From: Sthenelais limicola
Lineage: Eukaryota > Annelida > Polychaeta > Phyllodocida > Sigalionidae
Direction of reading: 5' to 3'
Length of the DNA: 64,000 bases
NCBI GenBank assembly: GCA_942159475.1
Contig: OW804097.1
Coordinates: 11,409,172-11,473,171 of the forward strand
The notes below the pieces were generated by a model that was not told the DNA's origin, did no database searches, and saw only the letters and a program-made list of their open reading frames with translations. Shown piece after piece: positions 11,581 through 23,682 of the stretch (positions are counted from its first letter, which is position 1; each line of letters opens with the position of its first letter). Position numbers and translations under genes: made by a program.

Positions 11581-14500
11581 ATGGCCACGTAAGTACTCTA
11601 CTTTTCACACGATCTTTTTATTTGTCTTTAAGACAAATATTTTGCTATGTCTTTAATAATGACTCTCTCATATCGTCCTATTAACATGCGGAAAAAATTA
11701 CACCACGCTTCCTCTAGAATGGCTCTGCACTTTCTCAAAGCCTAAAATTATGTCTTATTTTGTTTTGTACACGTCAATTTATCAGCACATTATCAAAATA
11801 AAGCAAATGTTTATGAATTAAGTAAATTATGCCACTCCTCATCTGAATTGTGCGACGCTATGGAGGAAATGTTAGTCTACTTAGTGGCTTTTATATCCTA
11901 ATGATATGTCTACGCCTAAATTGGACAAGCATAGCAAACATAGCGAAATATTTAAATTGCCCTAATAACACCTCAAATAGTCGAACTTTAAGAGAGAACA
12001 TTTTGAGCGACATATTATTATTATGTACGTATGCAATTGCAATCCAATTACAAAATTACATATTCCAGCCAAACCAAAAAGAAGATGAAAGTGCGCCGCA
12101 ATCCTTGCACGCCGGAGCAGCGGCAGCACTTTGTCGATGCTATTGCAAACGGCTTGAGGGGGACCGGGAAACAGTTCTGGCCCCAACTCGAAGCTCTCGT
12201 AGACAAAACGGGGCTGGAGTGGACATTTGTCGTGGTATGCATGATAACAGATTCAACTTCAACCGACCCCTTTATTGCAGTAGCACAATTGCACGCTAAT
12301 TTCGTCTTAGCCAATACCTTAACAAATATCTGTACATATGACTTTTATAAAGAAAAAAAAAGGACATATACCTAATCAGACTCCACTATTATATTATTCA
12401 TAATACACTCAATTTGCACTCAAATTATGTTGTCGTTACAGAAAAAAGTCAAGAACATGCTGCCGGACTTAATTGGCGCGCAAGAGAAGTCCACAAAGAG
12501 CAAGAAATCCCAGTTTAGAGAGAAGGAGACGTCACGCTTCAACGGCTACAACTTATTCACGAGGGAACAAGCTACTAGCAGTGGGTGCACTTTTCATTAA
12601 AAAAGACATACCATATAAGCTATAACATCAACTAATAGCGTTCATTTCAATACTATCTTGCGATCTAATTAACGCCTTTATATCACTCATATTTCTTAAT
12701 AGTCGCTGTGATTCTGATAAGACCCTTTTTTATGTGCAAATGGTCCACTTGGGCTTAACACTTGTGCGGAGTTGCTGGGTTTTTTTTATTGTGATTGGGG
12801 TCTTTTTTGTCCTTAGTAAATATGATATAGGTAAATAAGAGCCTTTTTTTATGTGCAAATCGTCGAGTTGGGCTTAACACTTGTGCGAACTTGCTTTATT
12901 TTTCAATGGTGATTGGGTTGTCAATATGATATAGGTAAACGAATCGAAGCATATCGCCATATCGATACATATGCAATGCTTAGACGAAAAATGTCCAACT
13001 TTTTCTTTCGAGTGACATTTATTTCTATTCATACAGGTTCCTCCCAAGGCAACACTCGCCTGTCTAGTTTCGGCACGCAGTGGCGCTCGCTGACAGACGA
13101 GGAACGCGAAATGTACGGGCAAAAGGCGAAAGAAGAGCGTGAAGAGTGCCCAAGCAAACTCTCTCCCGCCCAAAAAGAAAAAAAAGTTAGGCAAATCGGC
13201 CAAAAAATGGATTTTTTGGTAAGTCTCCTTTGCATACGTAATTTCGTTCCAATACCGCAGGGCGTGGAAGTGATCCATTCTAAATTATTCTTCATGCTTT
13301 TTTCAAATGATCTATCCGATCCCCTTATATAATCATGACTCAAAAGCCCGTGAGTATTATAGGGAAATGGGGAACCATCCCATAACCGATAAGCGCTATA
13401 CACACCGCTATTCGTCGCAACTCACTCCTCAACACACCCTCTCTCTCTCTCTCCACCGCACCCTCTTTCTCAACCCCACCCTCTCTCACCACCCTCTCCT
13501 CTCCACACCGCCACCACCCCCTCTCTCTCTCTCCCCCACCCATATCCCCCTACCAACACTATTCTCACCGCGTCTAGCGCCGGAAAATTAGCAACCTGTC
13601 AATCAAAACGTTCATTATTATTTTATTAGTGCATTTCATTTAGAGACATTATTGATAAATTTATTATAAATTATATTATTGTTGAATTATGTCGACTTTT
13701 TACTGTTCATATTAAAGGTGGATCTTCTTGATCGGCTGGACCAGAAGGCGTTGTTTGTGGGGATCCTTAATGGAGCAAACCATGCCATCGGCACAAGACA
13801 CGCGGTCGATACTTGGAACGAGTATCGGACCGCACTTATGGCGTTGTTGCATGGCCGCAGTGATGAGGCCCCGTCCCCACAACCAACGCTGGACCAGCTG
13901 CGCCAGCGCGTGCAGGAGCGCATCAAAGAGGCTTATGGTATGGCAACACGTCATATTTTAAAATTAAATTATTTCACATCATTACGATTTAGTCAACTTA
14001 TATTAATAGAGAAAATGTACTATAATGCCACAAAATATAATATTAGAAATATTATGATAAAGACATGTATATCATAATATCTAAATGTATATACATTTTG
14101 CATACAAAATTGATTAGTTATGAATTAAATACTTCTCAATTAATATATCAATTTCATTTAACTGTTGTACTCTCATTAAAGGCAAATTTCTGGGGAGACG
14201 TGTCAAAGTGTTCCCATACACGAAAATGAACGCGGGCAAACTCAGAGTTCGGGTGACGGGCCTCCCAGATGGTTGTGATAAGCTTCCAAACCCATGGGCG
14301 CTAAATAAGGATGCTGCAATCGCAATGGCTGATGCAGAGATCGTATTTGTGCACCGTGCGTAAATATATCAGTATATTATATTATTAAATAGCGCCTGTA
14401 ACTAGCTCATCTCATAAAAAAAAAACGAAGATAATATCAAAAAAAGACATAGACCAATATTAATTTCTTATTTCGTCATTTATGGATGTGGTGGGGTCGT

Positions 14501-16800
14501 TTCCTGAAATATCACTTTACCTAATTTGTCTCTTATTATTAAACAATAATATAGTTGAAGACGAGCCAGAAGTGCCAGAAAGTGTTCCAATTGACGAAGA
14601 GCCACAATCAATTGCAATCGGACTTGATATTACGGCAGGTGCGTCCGTTTATATTGTCATAGCGATATATATATATTTGTCCAATTTTCGTACTAATTGT
14701 AACATAAATACAAAAATTTCACTTATTTATTTTATAGGCGAAGGTGGAGCAATTATTGGCGTGGCAAGGGGCGATGTACTGACGGTTGAGGCAGACGAGC
14801 AAGGTATTGTAAATTAAAAGTTATTTATTATTGAATTAGAAAATTAGTTATTTTTGACATCATGCATGCATGATGTGACGTTTTATGACAATTGCCACTA
14901 TATTTAATCGTGACCCAGATCATACATAATGAAATATAATTATAAAATGTAACATGTAAAATGTGACATAATTAAATAGCAATTAATATGGAAATAATTA
15001 AACTCAATAGACAGAGGATAGCAAATATGATTTGTATTAGTGCGAAATACAAATATTGGTCTTCCTTATTTTGTAGTTGAAGGAGGGCAAGTAACAATAG
15101 ACGAGTTTGAAATAACTGAGCCCAGCGAGACAAAAGGTATTAAATCAATTAATTCCAGCGCTTGCCTAATTCGATTTGAACGTGGTTGTCCAGTCGGCAA
15201 CAAAGGTTTGGAATATGGTTGCCCATCAATGACTCGTTGTAGCACAACACAATGAAAAATGAAACACTTCGGCTATTTAGAAGCCCATGTGAGTGTGATC
15301 CCGGTGCATTTTAACCGATTATCCACCGTACATTTGAGTCAATTTCGCGATTAATAAATACTTTATACTGCCTGTATTTTAACCATATTATACAGAATCA
15401 ACGTCTAAATGTTTAGTAAAAAATCAAATATCAACGTAAGTTGTTCTCAGTCACGATAAAAATGTGAATAGCTTCTAGACATCAGATACAATTTTCCATT
15501 GTCCAGCCTTGACAAGACACAATCAGTCAAATATAATTGTCCCCACAATTGTAGTTGATAAATTTTTTTTGATTATATATTATCAATTTAATCTAGCCCA
15601 AATTTATCATCTTATTAAACAGAAACAAAAAAGAAAATGGCTAAGCGACCAAGTGGTAAGTTCATTTCCAACTTTTAATAATATCTGAATGAATCATTAC
15701 AAATGTGCACATATAACAAATTATTAAGTCAATAAAATTAGCCCAAATGTACAATTTAAATGTAATTAAATAATTAGTTAGTATTCGAAATGGAAAGTAT
15801 ATTTATTAAGTCATGACTAAATGATGTCCGCTATTCAGACGAGTGCGATAATATATTTTTTTTGATTATATATTATAAATTTAATGCACCCCTAATTTCT
15901 CATTTTATTAAACAGCAAGAAAAAATAATCGGGCTAATGGACCACAAAAAGCAGATGCCAAGGAGAAAAAAAAAGCTAAGGGAAAAAGTGGTAAGTTCAT
16001 TTTGAACGTTTAAAAGTCTCTCAATCAATCGATACCCCCCATTCCCCAAACCCTATTCATATCATCTCGAAACGTCTTCAATTAATTTTGTTTACATTGA
16101 CAGGCATCCCTCTAATTAAGAATTATCTCAGTTGGTAGGTGACATTATTGGTGATAAGTTACGCTGATGTCGCTACATTTTATAATAATAAGGCACTTGA
16201 ACATGCTTGTCCCAAGAAGCATATTTATATTTTTTGTGATTATATATTATAAATTTAATTCACCACTAATTTCTCATTTTATTAAACAGTAGGAAAAAAT
16301 AAACGTGCTAAGGGAAAAAAACAAGCAGATGACCAGGAGAAACAAACATCTAATGGACACAGTGGTAAGTTCGTTTTGAACGTTTAACAATCTCTCAATC
16401 AATCGATACCCCCCATTCCGCAAATCGTATTCATATCATCTCGAAACGTCTTCAATTAATTTTGTTGACATTGACAGGCATCACTGTAATTAAGAATTAT
16501 GTCAGTTCGTAGGTCACATTATTGGTGATAAGTTACGTTGATCTCGCTAAATTTTATAATAATAAGGCACTTAATTTGTCATTTTGGTTAATAATAAGGG
16601 AATTAATTTGTAATTTTTGTTAAACAGATGGACCAGAAGAAGGAGATGACGTGGAGTGGGAGTGGGAGAAAATCGTGGCCGTCCGCAATAATCCGGTGAC
16701 CGGTGAGGAGGAGTTCAGGATTAAATGGCGTGGCTTTCCAAACGCCGACAACACTTGGGAACCGAGCTCTGCCATTAGTGACCATTCATTATTGACTTAA
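11581..16800 (+). CDS. HMG-box-like plus chromodomain protein, 13 exons
   Basis: Coding exons read: 11581-11588, 12069-12234, 12442-12580, 13037-13218, 13718-13937, 14182-14355, 14555-14638, 14738-14803, 15077-15136, 15623-15655, 15916-15990, 16290-16364, 16628-16800. All introns are GT-AG and every junction keeps the frame (1455 nt, 484 residues plus TAA). The ATG has A at -3 and G at +4. Residues about 88-150 look like a divergent HMG box (RFNGYNLFTRE... then WRSLTDEEREMYGQKAKEE). Residues 367-427 are a Lys-rich, NLS-like linker built from duplicated exons. Residues 436-475 are a chromodomain (VEWEWEKI, IKWRGF, NTWEP), with W438, W461 and F464 at the three methyl-lysine cage positions. Likely role: a nuclear, chromatin-reading DNA-binding protein. 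It converges on the KDZ transposase gene and is probably carried by the same element. Weakest junction: the GTGCGT donor after 14355. The region between the HMG box and the linker is not recognised. Confidence 0.85.
12716..12935. repeat. Tandem duplication of about 115 bp in intron 3 of the HMG/chromo gene
   Basis: Two adjacent segments share CTTTTTTATGTGCAAAT, then GGGCTTAACACTTGTGCG, then GGTGATTGGG. They lie wholly within the intron between exons 3 and 4 and do not alter the reading frame. Confidence 0.75.
13436..13560. repeat. CT/CCCT-rich low-complexity tract
   Basis: A pyrimidine tract of CTCTCT runs and CACCCTCTC blocks in the intron between exons 4 and 5 of the HMG/chromo gene. An open frame across it is low-complexity and not a gene. 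Confidence 0.85.
15560..16640 (+). repeat. Exon-intron tandem duplication of the Lys-rich linker
   Basis: The acceptor side of exons 10, 11 and 12 is the same sequence three times (TTTGATTATATATTAT, then TTATTAAACAG). The introns after exons 11 and 12 are near-identical over about 200 bp, beginning GTAAGTTC and containing CAATCGATACCCCCCATTCC. Exons 11 (15916-15990) and 12 (16290-16364) are both 75 nt, both flanked by phase-1 introns, and both encode Lys/Gly/Asn-rich peptides. This is clear tandem duplication of an in-phase exon module of about 370 bp. Confidence 0.9.
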
Positions 16801-16957
16801 TAATGTGTGGTAGAATTTAGATTTAGTCGCCTGCGCCGCTATGGGTCTCACATTGTGAGTGAGGAGGGGAGAATGGGGAGAGGGATTATAAATAGGGCTG
16901 GAGAATGGGGTAATGGCATTTGTGCATTAAGGGCTGTCATTTCGAGTGCAAGTTGTA

Positions 16958-16963
16958 AATAAA
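16958..16963 (+). promoter_or_regulatory. Poly(A) signal AATAAA of the HMG/chromo gene
   Basis: A canonical AATAAA lies about 158 bases after the TAA at 16800, in a short 3' region with no competing signal in between. Confidence 0.6.
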
Positions 16964-16969
16964 GAGCAA

Positions 16970-18970
16970 TATTGTTAACATCTACCCTAGACTTCTTTGA
17001 TTACAAATTACCGACATTCGTTCTATAGTGCGATCCGTAGACACCGGAGGAGAGGATAGCTGCTAGTGTCCCCATTTTAACTTAGCGCGCCGCCACCCAA
17101 CTATTTATAGTATTGAGGTCAACGGGTCAAACAGCTGACCACCGTAGGGGCATACAAACATGAGGTGCACGTCTAAGACGCTCACTGCATTAGTGTATGA
17201 GACAGTACCAATCTTTGTCAATGTTTCTTAGATTTAAAACTTTAAAATCCCATTTTAAATGAGGAAACAGTGTCGCTGATATATATGAATATCAGCGGCG
17301 CCTGGGACAACCATAATAAGTCCATATTTTTACTTAATATACTGAGGAATGGGGAGGGGTGACTGTCTGTCTCCAGATATAACTCTGCTGTCTCTAACCC
17401 GATGTATCTGGTCTAACATACTCAGCTTACCAGTAAATGAAAGTTCAATAAGGATCCAAAGTGAGAGGCTCATTAAAATATAAATTATTTCCTTAATCAC
17501 TAAAATGAAATAGGTTTAACAAGTAAACCTACTTACACAGTGCCACTACGGCACTCACCAGACACCATACGGGACGGGAGTATACCCCTAACCCTGCCAT
17601 TGGATGACCGGGACTTGCAGGCTCAAAGCCCGTCATTCCTTACGCTACTGGGCCCTTCTAGAATGGGGACAGTGTAAGTGGGCCGAATAGATGAATAAAG
17701 GTGGAGGCTCCAAACTTAGCCATTTCTTTAAATACAATGCAAAAGTTCTCATGTTTTAGAAAAAGGGTCTGTTAATCTTTCCTTCGATTCAACTTTTTGT
17801 CTAGATGTGTAGGTTTCCACATTTCTCATAATATAAATTATCAAAGTACCTGCATGCACATAGGCAGTATGGGCCATAGGCATGTACAACACACACTATT
17901 TCCCTACATCTTTCTCGAATGAAATCGTCTACAATTCTTGGCTATTTACTTAAGAAAACTGGATCACTAAAATCCCACATGTTTTCTCGACAACCTGTGT
18001 GAATTTCAATGGAAGGAAGCTGCCAAATTATGCTTAAAAGGAAGTTTTGTACGAGTATGTTTTGGGCTGGTGCAATGGTTTAGCATAGGGATGCGCACCC
18101 ACGTGGAGTTTGTTTGGCTGTCCCTACTCGGCACCGCTACCTCATGAATATTAAGTAGCTGCCTGTGACGTGTGCTTGGCGGAGCGCTATTTAATAACAG
18201 CAGATAGATACAAATTGAATATACGATGTACCTAAATCTATTTACAAATTTTGTGGAATAAGACACATCTAAGAAGAAAATAAAGTTCTTAATACATTTC
18301 AACCGAACGACAGACAACCAAGCACACACAGCAGGCGAGCAGATAGATAAAAATTTAATATACCGTAGTGGCCAGTTCATAACCCCGCGCTTGTACTTTT
18401 TTCGAACCCCCTTGAGCCCCGGCTTGCAATTGACATAACCTTTTAATATAGAATTAAATTTTAGATGAATTTATTTTTTCATGACGCCCACAGCCCCTGT
18501 CTGTATTTGAGATAGGCTTTTAAAAAGGTCCCGGATTATAAATGGGCCACTACGGCAATGTCTATGATTCCAAAATAAAATAAAATAGGAGGAGGAAGAG
18601 AAGCGTTCAACGCCACATATTAATTATACAAATAAAGACGCCTAACAGAAAAAACTTTGTCTCTCGAGACAACTTGTGTTGAAATTACCCTTAAAGTGGC
18701 TAAGATAATTAAAATGAGTAGTCAGGGAATAGTGTGAAATTTTTTATTGAATCATTAGTGAATGGGTCAGAAGATAAACCCAGGTCAAATGGGTGTTACA
18801 TAATTCATGATGTCAACCAAACGGCCACTTTGGCATATCGGATTGGTATGCAAAAAGATTTTGCTCACTATTTTACCAAATATCTCATATAATATGAATT
18901 TCATACTTTTGATATTCACAGGTGCACGAAATAATAGCAAATGAAGTCTAAATTCCGTTAGTCGATAATC
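16970..18970. other. Intergenic stretch, no firm gene
   Basis: No recognisable protein. A possible mini-exon at about 18800-18844 (ATGATGTCAACC to a GTATGC donor) could be the start of the short gene at 18978-19327, but I could not confirm the link. A segment at 18060-18150 resembles a Pol III box A but has no box B. Confidence 0.4.
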
Positions 18971-18977
18971 TAGCCAG

Positions 18978-19327
18978 CAACAGTGAGAAGTGTCAGTCGT
19001 CGCCTTCTAGACACTTTCGGTCCCCGTGTCCTCCTGCACAATGGAGCTACTGTGTTAAGGCATAGTAATAGGCTAGTCAATTTCATTTGTCCTCTCTGGA
19101 TAAAATGAGTAGTGTTGCTACATTAACACAGTTTCAATAAATGTTATTTGGTTTGCTCTTTGTGATGAATATTGCCCTCCTCTCACTTTCAGTTGATTAC
19201 TATTTTGGCAGACGATGTTAGTAGAGCACACATGGCCAATTGGGAGCGCGAACGATTGCTTAAATTCCTTCCGTCCTCAGCTTTTCCCACGTTGCCGCGC
19301 TACCAGACTGAATGGAGGAAAATATAA
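18978..19327 (+). CDS. Last two exons of a short unknown gene
   Basis: Exon 18978-19064 follows a CTAGCCAG acceptor and exon 19212-19327 follows TTTTGGCAG; joining them at a GTAATA donor keeps the frame. The first encodes a basic piece (RRLLDTFGPRVLLHNG), the second a charged piece (NWERERLLKFLP, then YQTEWRKI and TAA). Both look more protein-like than the flanks, and an AATAAA lies 50 bases past the stop. The 5' exon(s) are not identified; a candidate start exon is near 18800. No family recognised. It lies between the HMG/chromo gene and the transposase, on the same strand as the former, so it may be a further cargo gene of the element. Confidence 0.35.
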
Positions 19328-19376
19328 AATAATTGTAAGATAAATGTCCATTCGTATAGTGGTTGTTGATCGAGGC

Positions 19377-19382
19377 AATAAA
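19377..19382 (+). promoter_or_regulatory. AATAAA poly(A) signal candidate
   Basis: Canonical hexamer 50 bases downstream of the TAA at 19325-19327. The region is A-rich, so chance occurrence is possible. Confidence 0.4.
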
Positions 19383-20021
19383 AGTGAAAATAAAATAAAA
19401 TAAGCACGTCTTCCCCTTTAATTGGAAGATGCGACATTTGCTATGAGCAAATATCGGGCCCTAGCAGCATGTTCTATAAACCGTTAGATTATATATGTCA
19501 AAAAGTAATTAAATACAATATCTTTTAAATTTTGCAGTTCAGAGAACATCCTTTAAGCAGTATTCATGCTCGTATATAATCATCCATGGAGCGTTTATAG
19601 ATAAGGAAGATAATATTATATTAGATAAGGAACATTACATCGATTAAATAATTGTATATTACATAAGGATAATTATATAAATTAAAACATTGTATATTAC
19701 ATAACGAACACTTTTTTGTTCAATCGAAAAACAAATATTATTACTAAGTGTTCCCCTCGTATTTGAACAGACAATATGTACGGATTGATACTGCTTGTGG
19801 CTTTTAACAAATTTTGACCTTAAATATCGACACAAAAATACCACTATTTGTGTCAATGTAACAGTAATGTGGTCAGAGTGAGTTAGAGAGAATAATAATT
19901 AGTAATAATGTAAAAATAAAGGCAGGGCAAAAGATATCGAAATGAAAAAAGGTATAGACATAAAATGGAGCTAAAAGTACAAATGGATCGATATTTAAAA
20001 TAAAGTGCAATGCATTACCAC

Positions 20022-21330
20022 ACAATCCGAGAACAGGTCAATGAATACAAATAGGTAGGCTTCACACTAGACAACGTTGTTACCTTTAAAAGTCACACTC
20101 AAAAAAAACTTAATCTAGTCAATGCCAAAATCAGGCTGCTCTACAGGGCCAGACAATGACTTACAACAAAGTGCACCCTTTTAAATCTGTCCCTGCTGAC
20201 ATGACCAAATTGGAATAAAATGGGACAGTCAACTCCTCTGGATGAAAAAAAAGGTGTACATAAGGTGTAAATAATCATTCGTTCACATTTTGATATAATG
20301 TACGGACTACGTGAGTATGACCAGTTATATTGATTGCTTGGAAAGTTCAGTAGTGTACCCTACTATAGGATACTAATCATTTTTTATACTATATAAATAG
20401 TAGGAGTATTATAATAGACGATAGGACCGCAGCACCAGTAGATATAATTTTAATAAAATATTGAATGAGAAGATCATCGTGGGTCAACTGCCCTCGCTCT
20501 AAAAATGACATAAAATTTTACCGACTACGTTACCACACAATCCGAGAACAGGTCAATGAATACAAATAGGTAGGCTTCTCACTAGACAACGTTGTTACCT
20601 TTAAAAGTCACACTCAAAAAAAACTTAATCTAGTAAATGCCAAAATAAGGCTGCTCTACAGGGCCAGACAATGACTAAGGACCAAAGCCAAATACGACTT
20701 ATATAAAATGGCCATTCTTCCAAATCTATACTTCTGTCATTTTATATATGACTGTGCCCCCAAATCAATGTTACAGAAATTGCAAGCACAACAAAAATAG
20801 AGCCCTTAGAATAATCTCCAATAAATAAAAATACGAAAACGTAGATCAACAAAATAAAAAATTAAATATCTGGCCCCTTCAGGCACGTAGGGACAAACAT
20901 ATATTGGACAATTCTTTCTACCTTGCTCAAAATCAACATAATCTTGAAAAAAAAAATATCTCCACCAGGAGCCATGGCCCTTGCAGGAAAAAAATCTCGG
21001 TCCTCTGTTCAAAATGAACAAAAATTAACAACTCAATGATCCACGAATGTCAAAAAAAGTGGAATGAACTGCACACTGATGCCAAAAAAATTCTCGACAA
21101 ACATACTTTCAAAAAATAAAAGGAAAAGAGCCTATCACCCTTTAGGCCTACATAAATAAAATACAAAATTATAAGTGTCTGCGCTTCGTGACTGTGCGGA
21201 CTGGGGTTGACTGCGAAAATGGGAGGGTAAAACGCCACCACACCCTATATACAAACGTCCGACCAACGTATCATACGCTATACCCTGCATGCAAATGCTA
21301 CTGTTTTGTAGAAGAATGTCTCACCGGTCA
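20022..21330 (+). pseudogene. Degenerate LINE ORF2 C-terminal fragment, partly duplicated
   Basis: Translated with frameshifts and stops, the stretch gives reverse-transcriptase C-terminal and post-RT features: GFTLDNVVTFKSH (the YLG.x.D..L.F..H region), LLYRAR, then further on KYDLYKMAILPNLYFC, IYDCAP and RALRIISN. The first about 140 bp (20022-20160) are repeated at 20535-20675, so the fragment is itself rearranged. The frame is broken throughout. A non-LTR element of the broad jockey/CR1/L2 kind is the best guess; the clade cannot be assigned by eye. Confidence 0.65.
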
Positions 21331-21359
21331 GAACAATATATAACGTCTACCGATGTTAA

Positions 21360-22855
21360 ATCTTACCGCTGATCCCCCAATATCAACGCATTAATTAACA
21401 GTTTATGCACCCTCCATCATTAAAAAGATAGACCAGAAAAAAGGAGCATTACAGATCAACATTTAAAGACAAATTTGTATCAATATATTAAATATAAAGG
21501 TTACTTGAGAACACCCACCCACACATCAAAAATAGGTGTAGTGTTGCGGTTCGCGGTCTTTTTAGATTCACAATTTTATAACTACTTTCAATAAAAGGAT
21601 GAAAACACTTGCCACTCAGACGTCAGAGAGATGGTAAATTGTTTATACATCAACGCACTATTATAACAGGTATATAGTTATTTTATGTTAAAATGAACGC
21701 ATTTGCTATGTATATTGCCTCATATCAACCCCACATAGTGTCCAAATATTACCCCTGATCCCCAAATATCAACGTAGTAATTAACAGTTTATGCACCCTC
21801 CATCATTAAAAAGATAGACAAGAAAAAAGGAACATTACAGATCAACATTTAAAGACAAATTTGTATCAATATATTAAATATAAAGGTTACTTGAGAACAC
21901 CCACCCACACATCAAAAATAGGTGTAGTGTTGCGGTTCGCGGTGTTTTTAGATTCACAATTTTATAACTACTTTCAATAACAGGATGATAACACTTGCCA
22001 CTCAGACGTCAGAGAGATGGTAAATTGTTTATACATCAAAGCACTATTATAAGAGGTATATAGTTATTTTATGTTAAAATGAACGCATTTGCTAAGTATA
22101 TAGCCTCATATCAACCCCACATAGTGTCCAAATGTTACCCCTGATCCCCCAATATCAACGTAGTAATTAACAATTTATGCACCCTTCATCATTAAAAAGA
22201 TAGACCAGAAAAAAGGAGCATTACAGATCAACATTTAAAGACAAATTTGTATCAATATATTAAATATAAAGGTTACTTGAGAACACCCACCCACACATAA
22301 AAAATAGGTGTAGTGTTGCTGTTCGCGGTGTTTTTAGATTCACAATTTTATAACTACTTTCAATAACAGGATGAAAACACTTGCCACTCAGACATCATAG
22401 AGATGATAAATTGTTTATACATCAACGCACTATTATAAGAGGTATATAGTTATTTTATGTTAAAATGAACGCATTTGCTATGTATTTTGCCTCATATCAA
22501 CCCCACATAGTGTCCAAATGTTACCCCTGATCCCCAAATATCAACGTAGTAATTAACAGTTTATGCACCCTCCATCATTAAAAAGATAGACAAGAAAAAA
22601 GGAGCATTACAGATCAACATTTAAAGACAAATTTGTATCAATATATTAAATATAAAGGTTACTTGAGAACACCCACCCACACATAAAAAATAGGTGTAGT
22701 GTTGCTCTTCGCGGTGTTTTTAGATTCGCAATTTTATAACTACTTTCAATAACAGGATGAAAACACTTGCCACTCAGACCTCAGAGAGATGGTAAATTGT
22801 TTATACATCAACGCACTATTATAAGAGGTAGATAGTTATTTTATGTTAACATTTA
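21360..22855. repeat. Tandem array, four copies of about 387 bp
   Basis: The block TTTATGCACCCTCCATCATT followed by AAAAAGATAGACMAGAAAAAAGG recurs at about 21401, 21788, 22176 and 22561. Copies differ by only a few substitutions. No coding content. The array lies downstream of the 3' end of the transposase gene. Confidence 0.92.
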
Positions 22856-22859
22856 ATGT

Positions 22860-23680
22860 TTTTTGCCGATTTGGCGGACGTTGAAAAATGTTGCATATCA
22901 CCAAATTGTCATTGTCTCAAAAAGAGGAATTAGGCACCCAATGGAAGTATTTGAACACATGTTTATCGACATTGTTGAATTGAATTGAATCGAATAAAGA
23001 TGATCTAAAATTGTACAGATTACGTTCTCACACGGTCAATAATAAAGGAGTGACATTGAATGGTTGGAAAATTTAGTAGTGTAACGTACTATACGATATT
23101 AATCATCTTTGTACATTATAATCAGTAGGACAATATGAACCCATCATTGCTTGGAATTGTATATAAATGACCTCGAGAAAGTTATCACACACTCACAGAT
23201 AAAAGTGGAGCAGGGGCCTACGTAGACTAGAGTCAAATACAAATGTCCTTTCTTCTTCGTAGTCACATATTTCGTAGTGTGAAAAGTAGGAATGCATTTG
23301 TACATATTAGATTATTTGAACAATTTTTTATTATTGGATTCTTTGTTCATTTATCACCATATTCGGTGTCATGATGTTGGTTATTGTAATTGTCTGCGGC
23401 ATTTGAATAAGTACGACTCAGTCAAATAATGTGTCATCATTTAAGGCGGAAAAATTGCCATGTGCTTTCCTCTTCGGACTTAGATATTTCCTGTTGTGAA
23501 AAGTAGCCAGTTTTGACCGCTATAACACAAACCATAAAATTGGACACTATAACATTTAAGTTCTACACAGAAATACTAAGAATAACAACATGAGACTGAA
23601 TATGTGTATAAATGAACGAAGAATGAACTTGAAGTGGACATATTGGCTAATTATAGATATATGTACTTTACAAATTAGAC
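22860..23680. other. 3' flank of the transposase gene
   Basis: No gene seen. A minus-strand AATAAA (plus-strand TTTATT at 23327-23332) about 350 bases beyond the transposase stop is a possible poly(A) signal. The segment at 23035-23130 resembles 20290-20390 (TTAGTAGTGTAACGTACTATA-type sequence), a dispersed repeat. Confidence 0.4.
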
Positions 23681-23682
23681 AA

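Noticed and set aside
12048..13961. Several 65-134-codon frames overlapping the HMG/chromo exons in other frames and on the minus strand
   Set aside because: They are shadows of the real exons; only the plus-strand spliced frame continues across all junctions.
18060..18150. tRNA-like or SINE-like segment with TGGTGCAATGG resembling a box A
   Set aside because: No box B and no cloverleaf; a chance match is more likely.
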